The notes below the pieces were generated by a model. It ran no database searches, was not told the DNA's origin, and saw only the letters and a program-made list of their open reading frames with translations. A DNA stretch of 64,000 nt from Croceimicrobium sp963974215 (GTDB lineage: Bacteria > Bacteroidota > Bacteroidia > Flavobacteriales > Schleiferiaceae). The DNA lies in contig CAXBBL010000007.1 of assembly GCA_963974215.1 (NCBI GenBank), positions 1 through 64,000 on the forward strand, given 5' to 3'. Below are positions 1 to 8,466 of this stretch, one piece after another; position 1 is the stretch's first letter; every line of letters begins with the position of its first letter. The position numbers and the translations under genes are program-made.

Positions 1-48
1 GGCGATGCTCCCACGGAAGAACGCGGAAACTTTACTTTAATCCGATAG
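1..48 (+). CDS. C-terminal end of a large secreted protein, paralogue of the next gene (partial, cut by window start)
   Basis: The first 15 codons followed by TAG encode GDAPTEERGNFTLIR. This is the same 15-residue ending as the complete protein at 256-3660. At the DNA level the two copies agree up to the last six codons and then differ only at synonymous positions and in the stop codon. The fragment is therefore the end of the CHU_C (gliding-motility-associated C-terminal) domain of a second adhesin-like paralogue lying upstream. A strong hairpin terminator follows. Only the tail is visible, so nothing can be said about the rest of the protein. Confidence 0.85.
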   Translation, partial: GDAPTEERGNFTLIR

Positions 49-72
49 GAAAAAAGCGTAAACTAAATAAAG

Positions 73-104
73 AAGCCTCTGCAATTTGTAGAGGCTTTTT
101 TTTT
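73..104 (+). terminator. Rho-independent terminator after the upstream paralogue
   Basis: AAGCCTCT at 73-80 pairs perfectly with AGAGGCTT at 90-97 around a 9-nt loop and is followed by a run of T to 104. It lies 25 bases after the stop codon at 46-48, so it ends the upstream transcript. The paralogue at 256 must then have its own promoter. Confidence 0.85.
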
Positions 105-255
105 AATCGAAAGTAAGGCCCCAAAACTCATTAGAGCCCCTCGTTAAATCACTAGCTATCCGTTCTAGGCTAAGTTTATATTTATAATCAATGCACTTAC
201 CTAAATCTGTATAGCTATTGCAGCTAGAGCTTAGTAGTTTAGAAAAAAATTTCTA

Positions 256-3200
256 ATGAAAAGAACTCTCGCACTCCTCTTTTTAGCACTCTTCAGTTTC
301 CTTCCAGAAGGAAAAGCCTCCCACCTTTTAGGCGGAGAGATTTATTGGGAATGTACAAGCAATGGTCAATACATTTTCACCCTAACCGTTTACCGGGATT
401 GCACAGGCATTAATTTAAATACTAATCCACAGACGATAATAGGGCCTATAAATGTTACCTGTACCTATATACCTGCCCTTTCGGGGGATGTATCACCTAG
501 TTGTCCCGATGCTGCTTATGAACTTAAATGTTCAGATCAAGATGACGGAGCCATTGAAAAATTTGTTTGGAGAAGTTCTCCTGTCTCTTTAAATGGTGTT
601 CCTCCTGCAACTGGTTGGGAGTTTAGCTGGACTGGAAATGCACGTCCAACTTTAATGAATGGACAAGGAAATACCAATTATTATCTCCGTTCAAAAATGT
701 ATCCTTATACGCCGCCTGGTTCTAACCAGCCTTTAAATACAAATACTTGTTTTGATAATAGCCCCGTTTTTGCGCAAGATGCCAATGCAGTAACTTGCCC
801 TAATTATTTATATACCTTTAATCACTTACCTTCAGATAAGGACATTGACTCTTTAATCTTTGATTGGGCGCAGCCTTTGATTGGTGCCACTCAGCCTTAT
901 GCCTTTAATGCAGGTTATAACCAAACTAGTCCATTTCCTGACGGAACAGAGAATGCGAGTAATGGTCCTAATACCTTAGACCCACAATCGGGCGAGATTA
1001 CTGCCTTAGCAAATAACCCTGCTGAAGGATGGTATGCCAGTTGTGTTGTTATAAGGGAGTATCGTTGCGGTCAGTTAATTGGTGAAGTTTTTCGTGACGT
1101 GCCTTTATATTTCTTAGACGGTCTGCGTTGCCCAACGAATAATAGTACACCCGCAGCAGAAATTGATACGGCCATTTATACCGATGTGGTGCGCACTGGC
1201 AATATTTATCGCGTACGTACTTATCCTCAAGATACCGTTCAGTTTAGAGTAGTAGCGCGTGATTTAGATCAGTTTGCCAATGGTTCTTTTCAGCAGATTT
1301 GCATGAAAGCGGGGGGATTGCAGTTAAACACAAATAACTATGCCTCGAGTACGGGCTGTAATGGTGCTGCTCCTTGTGCAACCTTAACTTCTTTTAATTC
1401 CACGGGAACTTATTGTAGTGTTATTCAGAACACGGTTGAGTTTTATTGGATTCCCGATTGTGTCCATTTGAATTTTGGTGGTTGTGGTTCGGCATCCAAT
1501 ACCTATTACTTTACCGTTCGTATGGAAGATGATGGCTGTGCAGCGCCCAAGGTGGGATTGGCAACCATTATTGTTGAAGTTATAGCGGGGAATCCAAATC
1601 CACCTGGACTTAAATGCACCGATGTGCAGAAAGATGGTTCGGTTCGTTTAGGCTGGAGTCAGCCAGAAATGGATAGTATTTTAGAATTTAACTACTGGCG
1701 TATTTACGGTTCTAGCAGCCCAGCTGGTCCTTGGACGGTGGTAGATAGTATTCCTCATTTTGATACTTTAAGCACGGTAGTACCTTCACAAGGAGCAACA
1801 AGCTATTTTTATATGGAAATGAGTACGGGTCCCTGCGATTTTATATCCCTGCCGAGTGATACAGTGAATACTATGACGATGACCCTAACGGCGGTACCGA
1901 CGGGTAGTCCGGAGTATGCTCAACTCTCGTGGACACCTTATAATAGCGGGGGTCTCAACCCCTTCCGCGGCAATATCTACGAGGTTTGGGTGGAAGCACC
2001 TGAAAGTAGTGGTAATTGGCAAAAAGTGGGCGAAACGACCACAACGAGCTACATCGATACCGTAAGTGTATGCGATTTAACCGTGGCCTATCAAATTAGA
2101 GTGCCCGATACGGTTGTTGGTTGCTATGCGGGTTCTACTCAAGATACCAGTCGTTTCTTAGATCGCACCAATACTGAAAACCCATCAATCGGCAGTGTAT
2201 CGGTTAACTTAAATAATAAGTCGGAAGTTGATTTTGATGCCTCCGAGAGGAAAGATATCGTAAGTTTTTACCTGTTCTTTAATGATCCGCTAAACGGTTG
2301 GGTGATTGTAGATACGATTCCCGCGGGTACAGCGATGCCGTATGAGTGGGCAGGTAGTCAAGCCGATATACGTTCGGAACAATTTAAAATTGTATCGGTG
2401 GATAGTTGTGGTAATCAGAGTGATGATTTAGCGGTGACTCCGCATAACACGGTATTCTTACGTAATTATATTAATAAATGTGAAGGCTTCTCTCGTATTA
2501 GCTGGAATGCGTACAAAGAATTTCCAGGAGGAACCCATATTTATCGCGTGTGGACTTTGGTAACAGAGCCCGATGGTACGGTAATCGGACCCACAGTATT
2601 GTTTACAGCTTCGCCACAGGATACCACTTACCGTCAAAACGTACTGCAAAAAGATTACCAGTATTGTTATACCATAGAGGCTTTAGATACGGTAAACAAT
2701 TTAAGTTCAATTTCGAATACGGTTTGTATCCAAGCGGAAGTACCGCGTCAGTCGGATCAGTTGTACATATCTAGCGTAAGCAACGACTTTACGCGTAATG
2801 CACTAGATGTGGATGTGTATATCGACGGCAAGGCAGATGTGAGAAGTTTCCAAATCCAGAGAGCGCCTGAGTATTTTGGTCCTTACCGCACGATAGCGAC
2901 CATTGGTAAGCCCACTGCGCCACCTTATATTATCACCTTCCAAGATTTTGGTGTGCAAGCGGATAAGTTTGATTACTTCTACCGTGTAACCGCGACGGAT
3001 AGTTGTGGTGGTTATGATACGATTAGTAATATCTCGCGTAACATGCGCTTAAATGTAAAAGGTGAACCTGATTTAACCAATCGTTTAACTTGGACATCAT
3101 ACCAAGGTTGGGGCGGATACGTGGAGAAATATGAGATTTACCGTCGCGCCGAAGGAGAGTTCGACTACGTGAAAGTAGGAGAGAATGTGAACGTGAATGG

Positions 3201-3660
3201 CGGTGATGATACGACTTATACCGATTATGAGATTGCCGATTTAGTAGCAGCTGATCCTGATGCAGGAGCCTATTGCTACTATGTTAAAGCGATAGAAGGT
3301 GGAAATCCACAGGGTATTATTGACAATTTTGGTAATCCGATGAATGCCTTTTCGAACGAAGCCTGCAGTCAACAAGAAGCGCGCGTATTCTTAGCTACGG
3401 CTTTTAGACCCGGCAGTGGAGTAGCCGAAAATACCACTTTTGGACCTTCCATGCGTTTGAATGATATTGAGAATTATCAGTTCTATATTATGAATCGTTG
3501 GGGCACCAAGGTATTTGAGACGAATGACCCGCAAGAGCGTTGGGATGGAACGGACGAGGGAAATGCGGCTCCCCAAGGTGTATATATCTACTTTATTAAA
3601 TATGCTACGCCGGGCGATGCTCCCACGGAAGAACGCGGAAACTTCACGCTTATCCGTTAA
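256..3660 (+). CDS. Large secreted protein with fibronectin-like repeats and CHU_C (T9SS type B) C-terminal domain
   Basis: This is a 1134-residue exported protein. Residues 1-21 form a signal peptide (hydrophobic LALLFLALFSFL, ending GKA). The mature N-terminus SHLLGGEIYWEC is typical of a family of very large Bacteroidota surface proteins. The middle holds several beta-rich segments with fibronectin-III-like character, many Cys residues and many T/S/D-rich linkers. The last ~90 residues (from FLATAFRPGSG through YQFYIMNRWGTKVFE and WDGT to GVYIYFIKY) match the gliding-motility-associated C-terminal domain, which in this phylum directs type IX secretion and surface attachment. The likely role is a cell-surface adhesin or matrix protein; the ligand is unknown. 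Its C-terminal residues are identical to those of the protein ending at 48, which points to tandem duplication or gene conversion. Confidence 0.85.
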   Translation: MKRTLALLFLALFSFLPEGKASHLLGGEIYWECTSNGQYIFTLTVYRDCTGINLNTNPQTIIGPINVTCTYIPALSGDVSPSCPDAAYELKCSDQDDGAIEKFVWRSSPVSLNGVPPATGWEFSWTGNARPTLMNGQGNTNYYLRSKMYPYTPPGSNQPLNTNTCFDNSPVFAQDANAVTCPNYLYTFNHLPSDKDIDSLIFDWAQPLIGATQPYAFNAGYNQTSPFPDGTENASNGPNTLDPQSGEITALANNPAEGWYASCVVIREYRCGQLIGEVFRDVPLYFLDGLRCPTNNSTPAAEIDTAIYTDVVRTGNIYRVRTYPQDTVQFRVVARDLDQFANGSFQQICMKAGGLQLNTNNYASSTGCNGAAPCATLTSFNSTGTYCSVIQNTVEFYWIPDCVHLNFGGCGSASNTYYFTVRMEDDGCAAPKVGLATIIVEVIAGNPNPPGLKCTDVQKDGSVRLGWSQPEMDSILEFNYWRIYGSSSPAGPWTVVDSIPHFDTLSTVVPSQGATSYFYMEMSTGPCDFISLPSDTVNTMTMTLTAVPTGSPEYAQLSWTPYNSGGLNPFRGNIYEVWVEAPESSGNWQKVGETTTTSYIDTVSVCDLTVAYQIRVPDTVVGCYAGSTQDTSRFLDRTNTENPSIGSVSVNLNNKSEVDFDASERKDIVSFYLFFNDPLNGWVIVDTIPAGTAMPYEWAGSQADIRSEQFKIVSVDSCGNQSDDLAVTPHNTVFLRNYINKCEGFSRISWNAYKEFPGGTHIYRVWTLVTEPDGTVIGPTVLFTASPQDTTYRQNVLQKDYQYCYTIEALDTVNNLSSISNTVCIQAEVPRQSDQLYISSVSNDFTRNALDVDVYIDGKADVRSFQIQRAPEYFGPYRTIATIGKPTAPPYIITFQDFGVQADKFDYFYRVTATDSCGGYDTISNISRNMRLNVKGEPDLTNRLTWTSYQGWGGYVEKYEIYRRAEGEFDYVKVGENVNVNGGDDTTYTDYEIADLVAADPDAGAYCYYVKAIEGGNPQGIIDNFGNPMNAFSNEACSQQEARVFLATAFRPGSGVAENTTFGPSMRLNDIENYQFYIMNRWGTKVFETNDPQERWDGTDEGNAAPQGVYIYFIKYATPGDAPTEERGNFTLIR

Positions 3661-3693
3661 GGATTAGTAGTTTATGCAATGCTTGTTTGATTA

Positions 3694-3885
3694 TAACCTG
3701 AGTTAGGCGTAATATTATAGTCTCAGATTTTCATTTATATGAAAAAAACACTGCTAAGCCTCTTCTAAAAAGTGTTTTTCTGCGCCTTAGTCCTTGGCAA
3801 TAGCCCGCTATTGCTTCAGCGCTTCGGCTTGAAACCCACTATTTATAAGAGGTCTGAGGCCTAATTTTAGGCCGAACTCAGGTTA
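3694..3885 (+). repeat. MITE-like element, complete copy (CTCAGGT family, copy 1)
   Basis: The element is bounded by ACCTGAGTTAGGC (3696-3708) and GCCGAACTCAGGT (3871-3883), which are inverted copies matching at 12 of 13 positions. Both ends are flanked by TA (3694-3695 and 3884-3885). The interior has no useful open reading frame. TA borders with short inverted ends are what a non-autonomous relative of the IS630/Tc1-mariner group would leave; that assignment is inference. Further copies are listed in this window. Confidence 0.6.
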
Positions 3886-4027
3886 ATAAGAAGCCGTCTT
3901 GAATTATTTTCGAGGCGGTTTACGGCGCCTTAGCTGTTAACAGCAGCCCGCAATTGCTTTAGGTCTTTGGCTTAAATTCCACTTTTACCAGAAGGGCAGA
4001 GACCTGTTTTTAAGTCGAACTCAGGTT
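3886..4027 (+). repeat. CTCAGGT-family element, divergent copy 2
   Basis: This copy follows the first almost directly and repeats its order of motifs: GCGCCTTAG, an (A)GCCCGC...ATTGCTT segment, a TTTGGCTT segment, CCACTTTTA, and the right end GTCGAACTCAGGT at 4014-4026. The left inverted end is not recognisable. Together the two copies fill nearly all of the 476-bp gap between the surface-protein gene and guaB. Apart from the promoter candidate at 4097 I see nothing else in that gap. Confidence 0.55.
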
Positions 4028-4096
4028 TTTAGTCTTAATTATGATCGACTCTAACTATATAGGCAGTAAAATGAGGATACAATCCGTTTTAATTCT

Positions 4097-4104
4097 TAAT
4101 TTTG
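4097..4104 (+). promoter_or_regulatory. Candidate -7 promoter box (TAATTTTG) for guaB
   Basis: TAATTTTG matches the Bacteroidota housekeeping sigma -7 consensus TAnnTTTG and lies 32 nt before the guaB ATG. A clear -33 TTG at the usual distance is not seen. The site is downstream of the two repeat elements, so transcription should start between them and the gene. Confidence 0.5.
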
Positions 4105-4136
4105 CGCGCAATTCAATTTAAAATTGCAAGCGCTCT

Positions 4137-5612
4137 ATGTCAACTTTTAGCGATAAAGTCATAAGTGAAGGACTAACTTATGACGACGTACTTTTAGTAC
4201 CAGCCTTTTCGGAAATCTTACCCCGCGAAGTTGATCTAACTACTCGATTTACCCGCAATATTACTTTAAAGGCACCGATTATTTCGGCAGCAATGGATAC
4301 CGTTACAGAAGCGCGTATGGCTATTGCTATTGCTCAAGATGGCGGTATTGGGGTTTTACATAAAAACATGACTATCGAGCAACAAGCGGTAGAAGTGCGC
4401 AATGTAAAAAGAGCTGAGAGTGGGATGATCCTCGACCCGGTTACTTTACCGGAAAGTGCCTTGGTAATGGATGCCAAGAAAATGATGTCGGATTTTAAAA
4501 TTGGTGGAATTCCAATCGTTAGCGCTGATAAGACCTTATTGGGTATTATTACCAATCGCGATTTACGCTTTGAAAAACGTGACGATCGACCTTTAAAGGA
4601 GATAATGACCAGCGAAGGATTGGTTACCACGCTGGAGAATACCAGTCTTGCGCAAGCAGAAGTAATCTTACAGAAGCATAAGATCGAAAAGCTACCCGTT
4701 GTAGATGCGGAGAATAAACTTATCGGTTTAATTACCTATCGTGATATCACCAAATCGCATATCAAGCCCAATGCTAATAAAGACGATTTCGGCCGTTTAC
4801 GCGTAGCTGCAGCAGTAGGCGTTACCGCAGATGTGATTGAGAGAGTAACCGCTCTGGTAGAGTCACATGTAGATGCCATAATTATAGATACGGCCCACGG
4901 TCACTCGGCCGGAGTGGTCAAAGCCTTGAAGGCCGTAAAAGCCAAATTCCCCAATTTAGATGTGGTGGTTGGTAATGTAGCTACCGCCGAAGCGGCCAAA
5001 TATTTAGCCGATGCTGGGGCCGATGCCATTAAAGTGGGAATCGGACCGGGCTCTATTTGCACTACACGTGTAGTAGCCGGTGTTGGTGTACCTCAATTAA
5101 CCGCCATTATGGAGGTTAAAAAGGGACTAGCAGGTACCGATGTTCCTATTATTGCTGATGGTGGTATTCGCTTTACGGGCGATATCGTAAAAGCCGTAGC
5201 TGCAGGTGCTGATACGGTAATGCTTGGATCATTACTAGCGGGAACCAAAGAAGCGCCAGGCGAGACCATCATTTATGAAGGGCGTCAGTATAAAACCTAC
5301 CGCGGAATGGGCTCTATTGAGGCCATGCAGCAAGGTTCAAAAGATCGCTATTTCCAAGATGTTGAAGACGACATTAAAAAATTGGTTCCTGAAGGTATCG
5401 TAGGACGAGTAGCCTATAAAGGCGAAGTTGGGGAAGTGATGTATCAATTTATCGGTGGTTTAAGAGCCGGAATGGGATATTGTGGTGCTCCAAATGTGAA
5501 AGCCTTGCAAGAAAAAGGTAATTTCGTGCGCATTACAAGTGCCGGTGTACATGAAAGTCACCCACACGATGTACAGATTACAAGAGAATCGCCTAATTAT
5601 AGTAGACATTAA
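4137..5612 (+). CDS. guaB: Inosine-5'-monophosphate dehydrogenase
   Basis: The enzyme oxidises IMP to XMP with NAD+, the first committed step of GMP synthesis in the cytosol. It has 491 residues, the usual length. The N-terminal strand GLTYDDVLLVPAFSE starts the TIM barrel. Two CBS modules (about residues 95-210) are inserted in it. The catalytic loop GPGSICTTR carries the nucleophile Cys308, followed by the phosphate-binding ADGGIRFTGD, the flap YRGMGSIEAM, and the C-terminal GGLRAGMGYCGA. It has its own candidate -7 box at 4097. The downstream foldase gene starts 27 bp after its stop and may be co-transcribed. Confidence 0.98.
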   Translation: MSTFSDKVISEGLTYDDVLLVPAFSEILPREVDLTTRFTRNITLKAPIISAAMDTVTEARMAIAIAQDGGIGVLHKNMTIEQQAVEVRNVKRAESGMILDPVTLPESALVMDAKKMMSDFKIGGIPIVSADKTLLGIITNRDLRFEKRDDRPLKEIMTSEGLVTTLENTSLAQAEVILQKHKIEKLPVVDAENKLIGLITYRDITKSHIKPNANKDDFGRLRVAAAVGVTADVIERVTALVESHVDAIIIDTAHGHSAGVVKALKAVKAKFPNLDVVVGNVATAEAAKYLADAGADAIKVGIGPGSICTTRVVAGVGVPQLTAIMEVKKGLAGTDVPIIADGGIRFTGDIVKAVAAGADTVMLGSLLAGTKEAPGETIIYEGRQYKTYRGMGSIEAMQQGSKDRYFQDVEDDIKKLVPEGIVGRVAYKGEVGEVMYQFIGGLRAGMGYCGAPNVKALQEKGNFVRITSAGVHESHPHDVQITRESPNYSRH

Positions 5613-5639
5613 TTGTTAATTAAAAGAGAGTATTTCCCT

Positions 5640-7607
5640 ATGAAGAAAGTATTTGCCAGCATTTTATGCGGTGTTTTATTTCTATCTGCACAAGCACAGG
5701 AAAAATGGGCCAATCAAGTATTATTTACGGTAGCAGACGATACCGTTAAAGCCGATGAGTATATGGCGGTTTATAATAAGAACCGTGACATTGGTGAGGA
5801 CATTGATCCTAAAACACCCTTAGAATATCTTGACTTATACATTAACTTTAAGCTTAAGGTACACGATGCTAAAGAATTAGGTAAAGATACTATGCCTAAC
5901 TTCTTACGTGAGTTTAGAAATTACCGTGAGCAATTAGTAAAGCCTTATCTTTCTGATAAAGACGTAACCAACGAATTAGTTCGTGAGGCTTATACTCGCA
6001 TGAAGTATGACATTCGTGCTTCACATATCATGGTTAAACTCGATAAAAGCCCTAGTCCAGAAGATACATTGGCGGCCTATAATAAGGCACTTTCCATTCG
6101 CAATAAAATTGTGAAAGATGGTATGTCTTTCGAATCCCTAGCCGCAAGTTCAGATGATACTTACAGCGCGCAACGTCAAGGAGATTTAGGATTCTTTACG
6201 GTATTTGATATGGTGTATCCATTCGAATCAGCCGCTTACACTACCCGTTTAGGAGAGATCTCAATGCCCGTCCGCAGTCAATATGGTTACCACTTGGTAA
6301 AACCTACTGATAAGCGTGAGGCAAGAGGTAAGGTTACCGTAGCGCATATCATGTTAATTGACAATGATAAAACTACTGATGAGCAAAGAGCGGATGTAAA
6401 AACTAAAATTGATGAAATTTACAGTAAGCTAGAGGCGGGTGAAGAGTTCGAGACTTTAGTGCGTCAGTACAGTGAAGACAAAACGTCGATTCCCCGTGGT
6501 GGACAATTAGATCCATTTGGGATCAATAAAATGTATCCTGAATTTGAAGACGCTGCTTTTGCCATTTCCGAGATTGGTGATTATAGTAAGCCTGTTAAAA
6601 CTCCGGTAGGATGGCATATTCTTAAGTTAATTAAGAAAGATGAGGAATTAGGCTTTGAAAAAGTACAATCTGAAATCAAGGCGAAGGTTGAAAGAGATAT
6701 TCGTGCGCAGCAGAGTGAGGTTAGTGTAATGAAGCGCATTAAGCAAGATTATAACTTTAAGGAGTACCCGCAATTGTACAAAAAGGCTTTTTCTCAAGTT
6801 GAGGAAGAGAGCTACAATAAAGGTGAGTGGAAAATTAAAAATCTGAAGAATGGCGACCTCGTGTTATTTAGCTTCGCCAAAAAGGAGTACACTATTAAAG
6901 ATTTCCTTACTTTCTTAGAAGAAAGTCAAACTAAATTCCGTCGCGGTAGCAGTTTAGATTCCAAGCTTTATAAAGCGATAAAAGAATACGCAGATGGTGA
7001 GCTTTTGGCTTATGAGAAGAGTCGCTTATCAACTAAGTATCCTGAATTCCGCTTATTAGAGCGTGAGTACTTTGAAGGTATTTTACTTTTCGACTTAACC
7101 GAAGAAAAAGTGTGGCGTCAGGCCATGTCCGACACCAGTGGATTAAAAGCATTTTTTGCTATGAATGCAGATAAGTACCAATGGCCAACGCGTTACCAGT
7201 CTTATAAAGTAGATGCATATTCTAAGAAAATAGCGAAAAAGGCAGTTAAACTCCTTAAGAAAGGAAAACTAGAAGCGGAAGTTTTAGCCGAGTTAAATGA
7301 AGATTCAAAATTAGATCTTGCGATAGACAGTGGTTTATACACTTCAGAAGAGTTAAACTTGGCTTCGGTAAAGGAAATGAGCAAAGCGGGCAAGTCTGAT
7401 ATAGAAGTTCAGAACGATCGCTATATCCAAGCCTACGTAATTAACATCGAAGCGCCACGAGCGAAAACATTTGAAGAAGCAAAAGGAAAAGTAATTAGCG
7501 ACTACCAAGAGTATTTGGAAGCCCAGTGGTTAGAAGACTTGAAACTGAAATATCCAGTTAAGGTAAATCAAACTGTGCTCGATAAAGTGGTAAGCGAGCT
7601 TGAGTAA
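5640..7607 (+). CDS. Periplasmic peptidyl-prolyl isomerase with two parvulin (PpiC) domains
   Basis: This is an exported folding factor for envelope or outer-membrane proteins, 655 residues when started at the ATG at 5640. The longer TTG-started frame from 5613 would bury the signal peptide. Residues 1-20 (MKKVFASILCGVLFLSAQAQ) are a signal peptide. Two rotamase domains follow, at roughly residues 125-235 (RASHIMVKL ... GDLGFFTVFDMVYPFESAAY ... YGYHLVKPTDKR) and 235-345 (VAHIMLI ... GGQLDPFGINKMYPEFEDAAF ... GWHILKLIKKDEEL). The C-terminal ~300 residues are rich in charged helices and resemble SurA-type chaperone arms. It is first of three consecutive foldase-like genes; its stop overlaps the next start by 8 bp, which suggests translational coupling. 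Confidence 0.88.
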   Translation: MKKVFASILCGVLFLSAQAQEKWANQVLFTVADDTVKADEYMAVYNKNRDIGEDIDPKTPLEYLDLYINFKLKVHDAKELGKDTMPNFLREFRNYREQLVKPYLSDKDVTNELVREAYTRMKYDIRASHIMVKLDKSPSPEDTLAAYNKALSIRNKIVKDGMSFESLAASSDDTYSAQRQGDLGFFTVFDMVYPFESAAYTTRLGEISMPVRSQYGYHLVKPTDKREARGKVTVAHIMLIDNDKTTDEQRADVKTKIDEIYSKLEAGEEFETLVRQYSEDKTSIPRGGQLDPFGINKMYPEFEDAAFAISEIGDYSKPVKTPVGWHILKLIKKDEELGFEKVQSEIKAKVERDIRAQQSEVSVMKRIKQDYNFKEYPQLYKKAFSQVEEESYNKGEWKIKNLKNGDLVLFSFAKKEYTIKDFLTFLEESQTKFRRGSSLDSKLYKAIKEYADGELLAYEKSRLSTKYPEFRLLEREYFEGILLFDLTEEKVWRQAMSDTSGLKAFFAMNADKYQWPTRYQSYKVDAYSKKIAKKAVKLLKKGKLEAEVLAELNEDSKLDLAIDSGLYTSEELNLASVKEMSKAGKSDIEVQNDRYIQAYVINIEAPRAKTFEEAKGKVISDYQEYLEAQWLEDLKLKYPVKVNQTVLDKVVSELE

Positions 7608-8466
7608 AACCCTTTACCATAGCGGCCTCTTTTTGGCTTTAACTCTCTTTAGTTCTTGTGATAGTATTTTCAACAAAGGAACTGAAGAGGAAGGGGCTGT
7701 GATAGCGCGTGTTTATGAGTCGAAGCTCTTTCAGCATGATATTGAAGCGGTTCTACCGGAAGGTTTAAGCCATGAGGATAGTGCCACTTTCGTGCAGAAC
7801 TTTATCAATGTTTGGGCTAAAAATGAATTAATGGTTTACAAGGCCGAATTCAATTTAACGGACGAACAAAAGCAATTTGAGGAGCAAATTCGCAATTATC
7901 GCAACGATCTATTAAAGTATGCCTATCTACAAAAGTATGTAGATGACAGACTAGATACCACGATTACAGAATTACAGATTAAAGATTATTATCAGGCCAA
8001 CAGCCAAAACTTCTTGCTCAAGGAGAATATTCTTAAAATTCGTTATATCGTGGTTCCCCAAGATGCGCCCGAGTTAGATGATTTGAAAAAATGGTTTAAA
8101 TCGAGCGAAGCAAAAGATTTAGAGGCCCTCTTAGACTATAGCCTTAGCTTTGCACGTTCTTTTTCTTTGGAAGATACCGCTTGGATGAGTTTTAACGATT
8201 TTAGGAAGCTCATACCGATTCGCACGTATAATCAGCAAGACTTTTTAGCGCGCAATACGTGGATTGAATTGGAAGAAGATGGCCTAATTTATTTGGCACA
8301 AATAAAGGAGTACAAGATTAAAGATAATGCGGCTCCCATTTTTTACGTAAAAGATATTATTCGCAATACCCTTTTGAATAAAAAACGATTGGACCTTATT
8401 GCCGATTTAGAGAAAAACTTAGTTAATGATGCTCTTAAAAAGAAGGAATTTGAAACGTATCCCTAG
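7600..8466 (+). CDS. Lipoprotein, SurA/PpiC-like accessory without a clear rotamase domain
   Basis: The protein has 288 residues and starts at TTG (7600), overlapping the end of the previous gene. The lipobox is FSSC with Cys20, so the mature protein is expected to be membrane-anchored. The body has SurA-like N-terminal helices (INVWAKNELMVYKAEFNLTDEQ ...) and the QIKDYYQANSQNFLLKENILKIRYIVV segment typical of the linker before a PpiC domain, but the GG-F and H-I-L rotamase signatures of its neighbours are absent. The likely role is a non-catalytic periplasmic chaperone working with the flanking isomerases; this is inferred from context. The next gene overlaps its 3' end. Confidence 0.7.
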   Translation: MSKTLYHSGLFLALTLFSSCDSIFNKGTEEEGAVIARVYESKLFQHDIEAVLPEGLSHEDSATFVQNFINVWAKNELMVYKAEFNLTDEQKQFEEQIRNYRNDLLKYAYLQKYVDDRLDTTITELQIKDYYQANSQNFLLKENILKIRYIVVPQDAPELDDLKKWFKSSEAKDLEALLDYSLSFARSFSLEDTAWMSFNDFRKLIPIRTYNQQDFLARNTWIELEEDGLIYLAQIKEYKIKDNAAPIFYVKDIIRNTLLNKKRLDLIADLEKNLVNDALKKKEFETYP

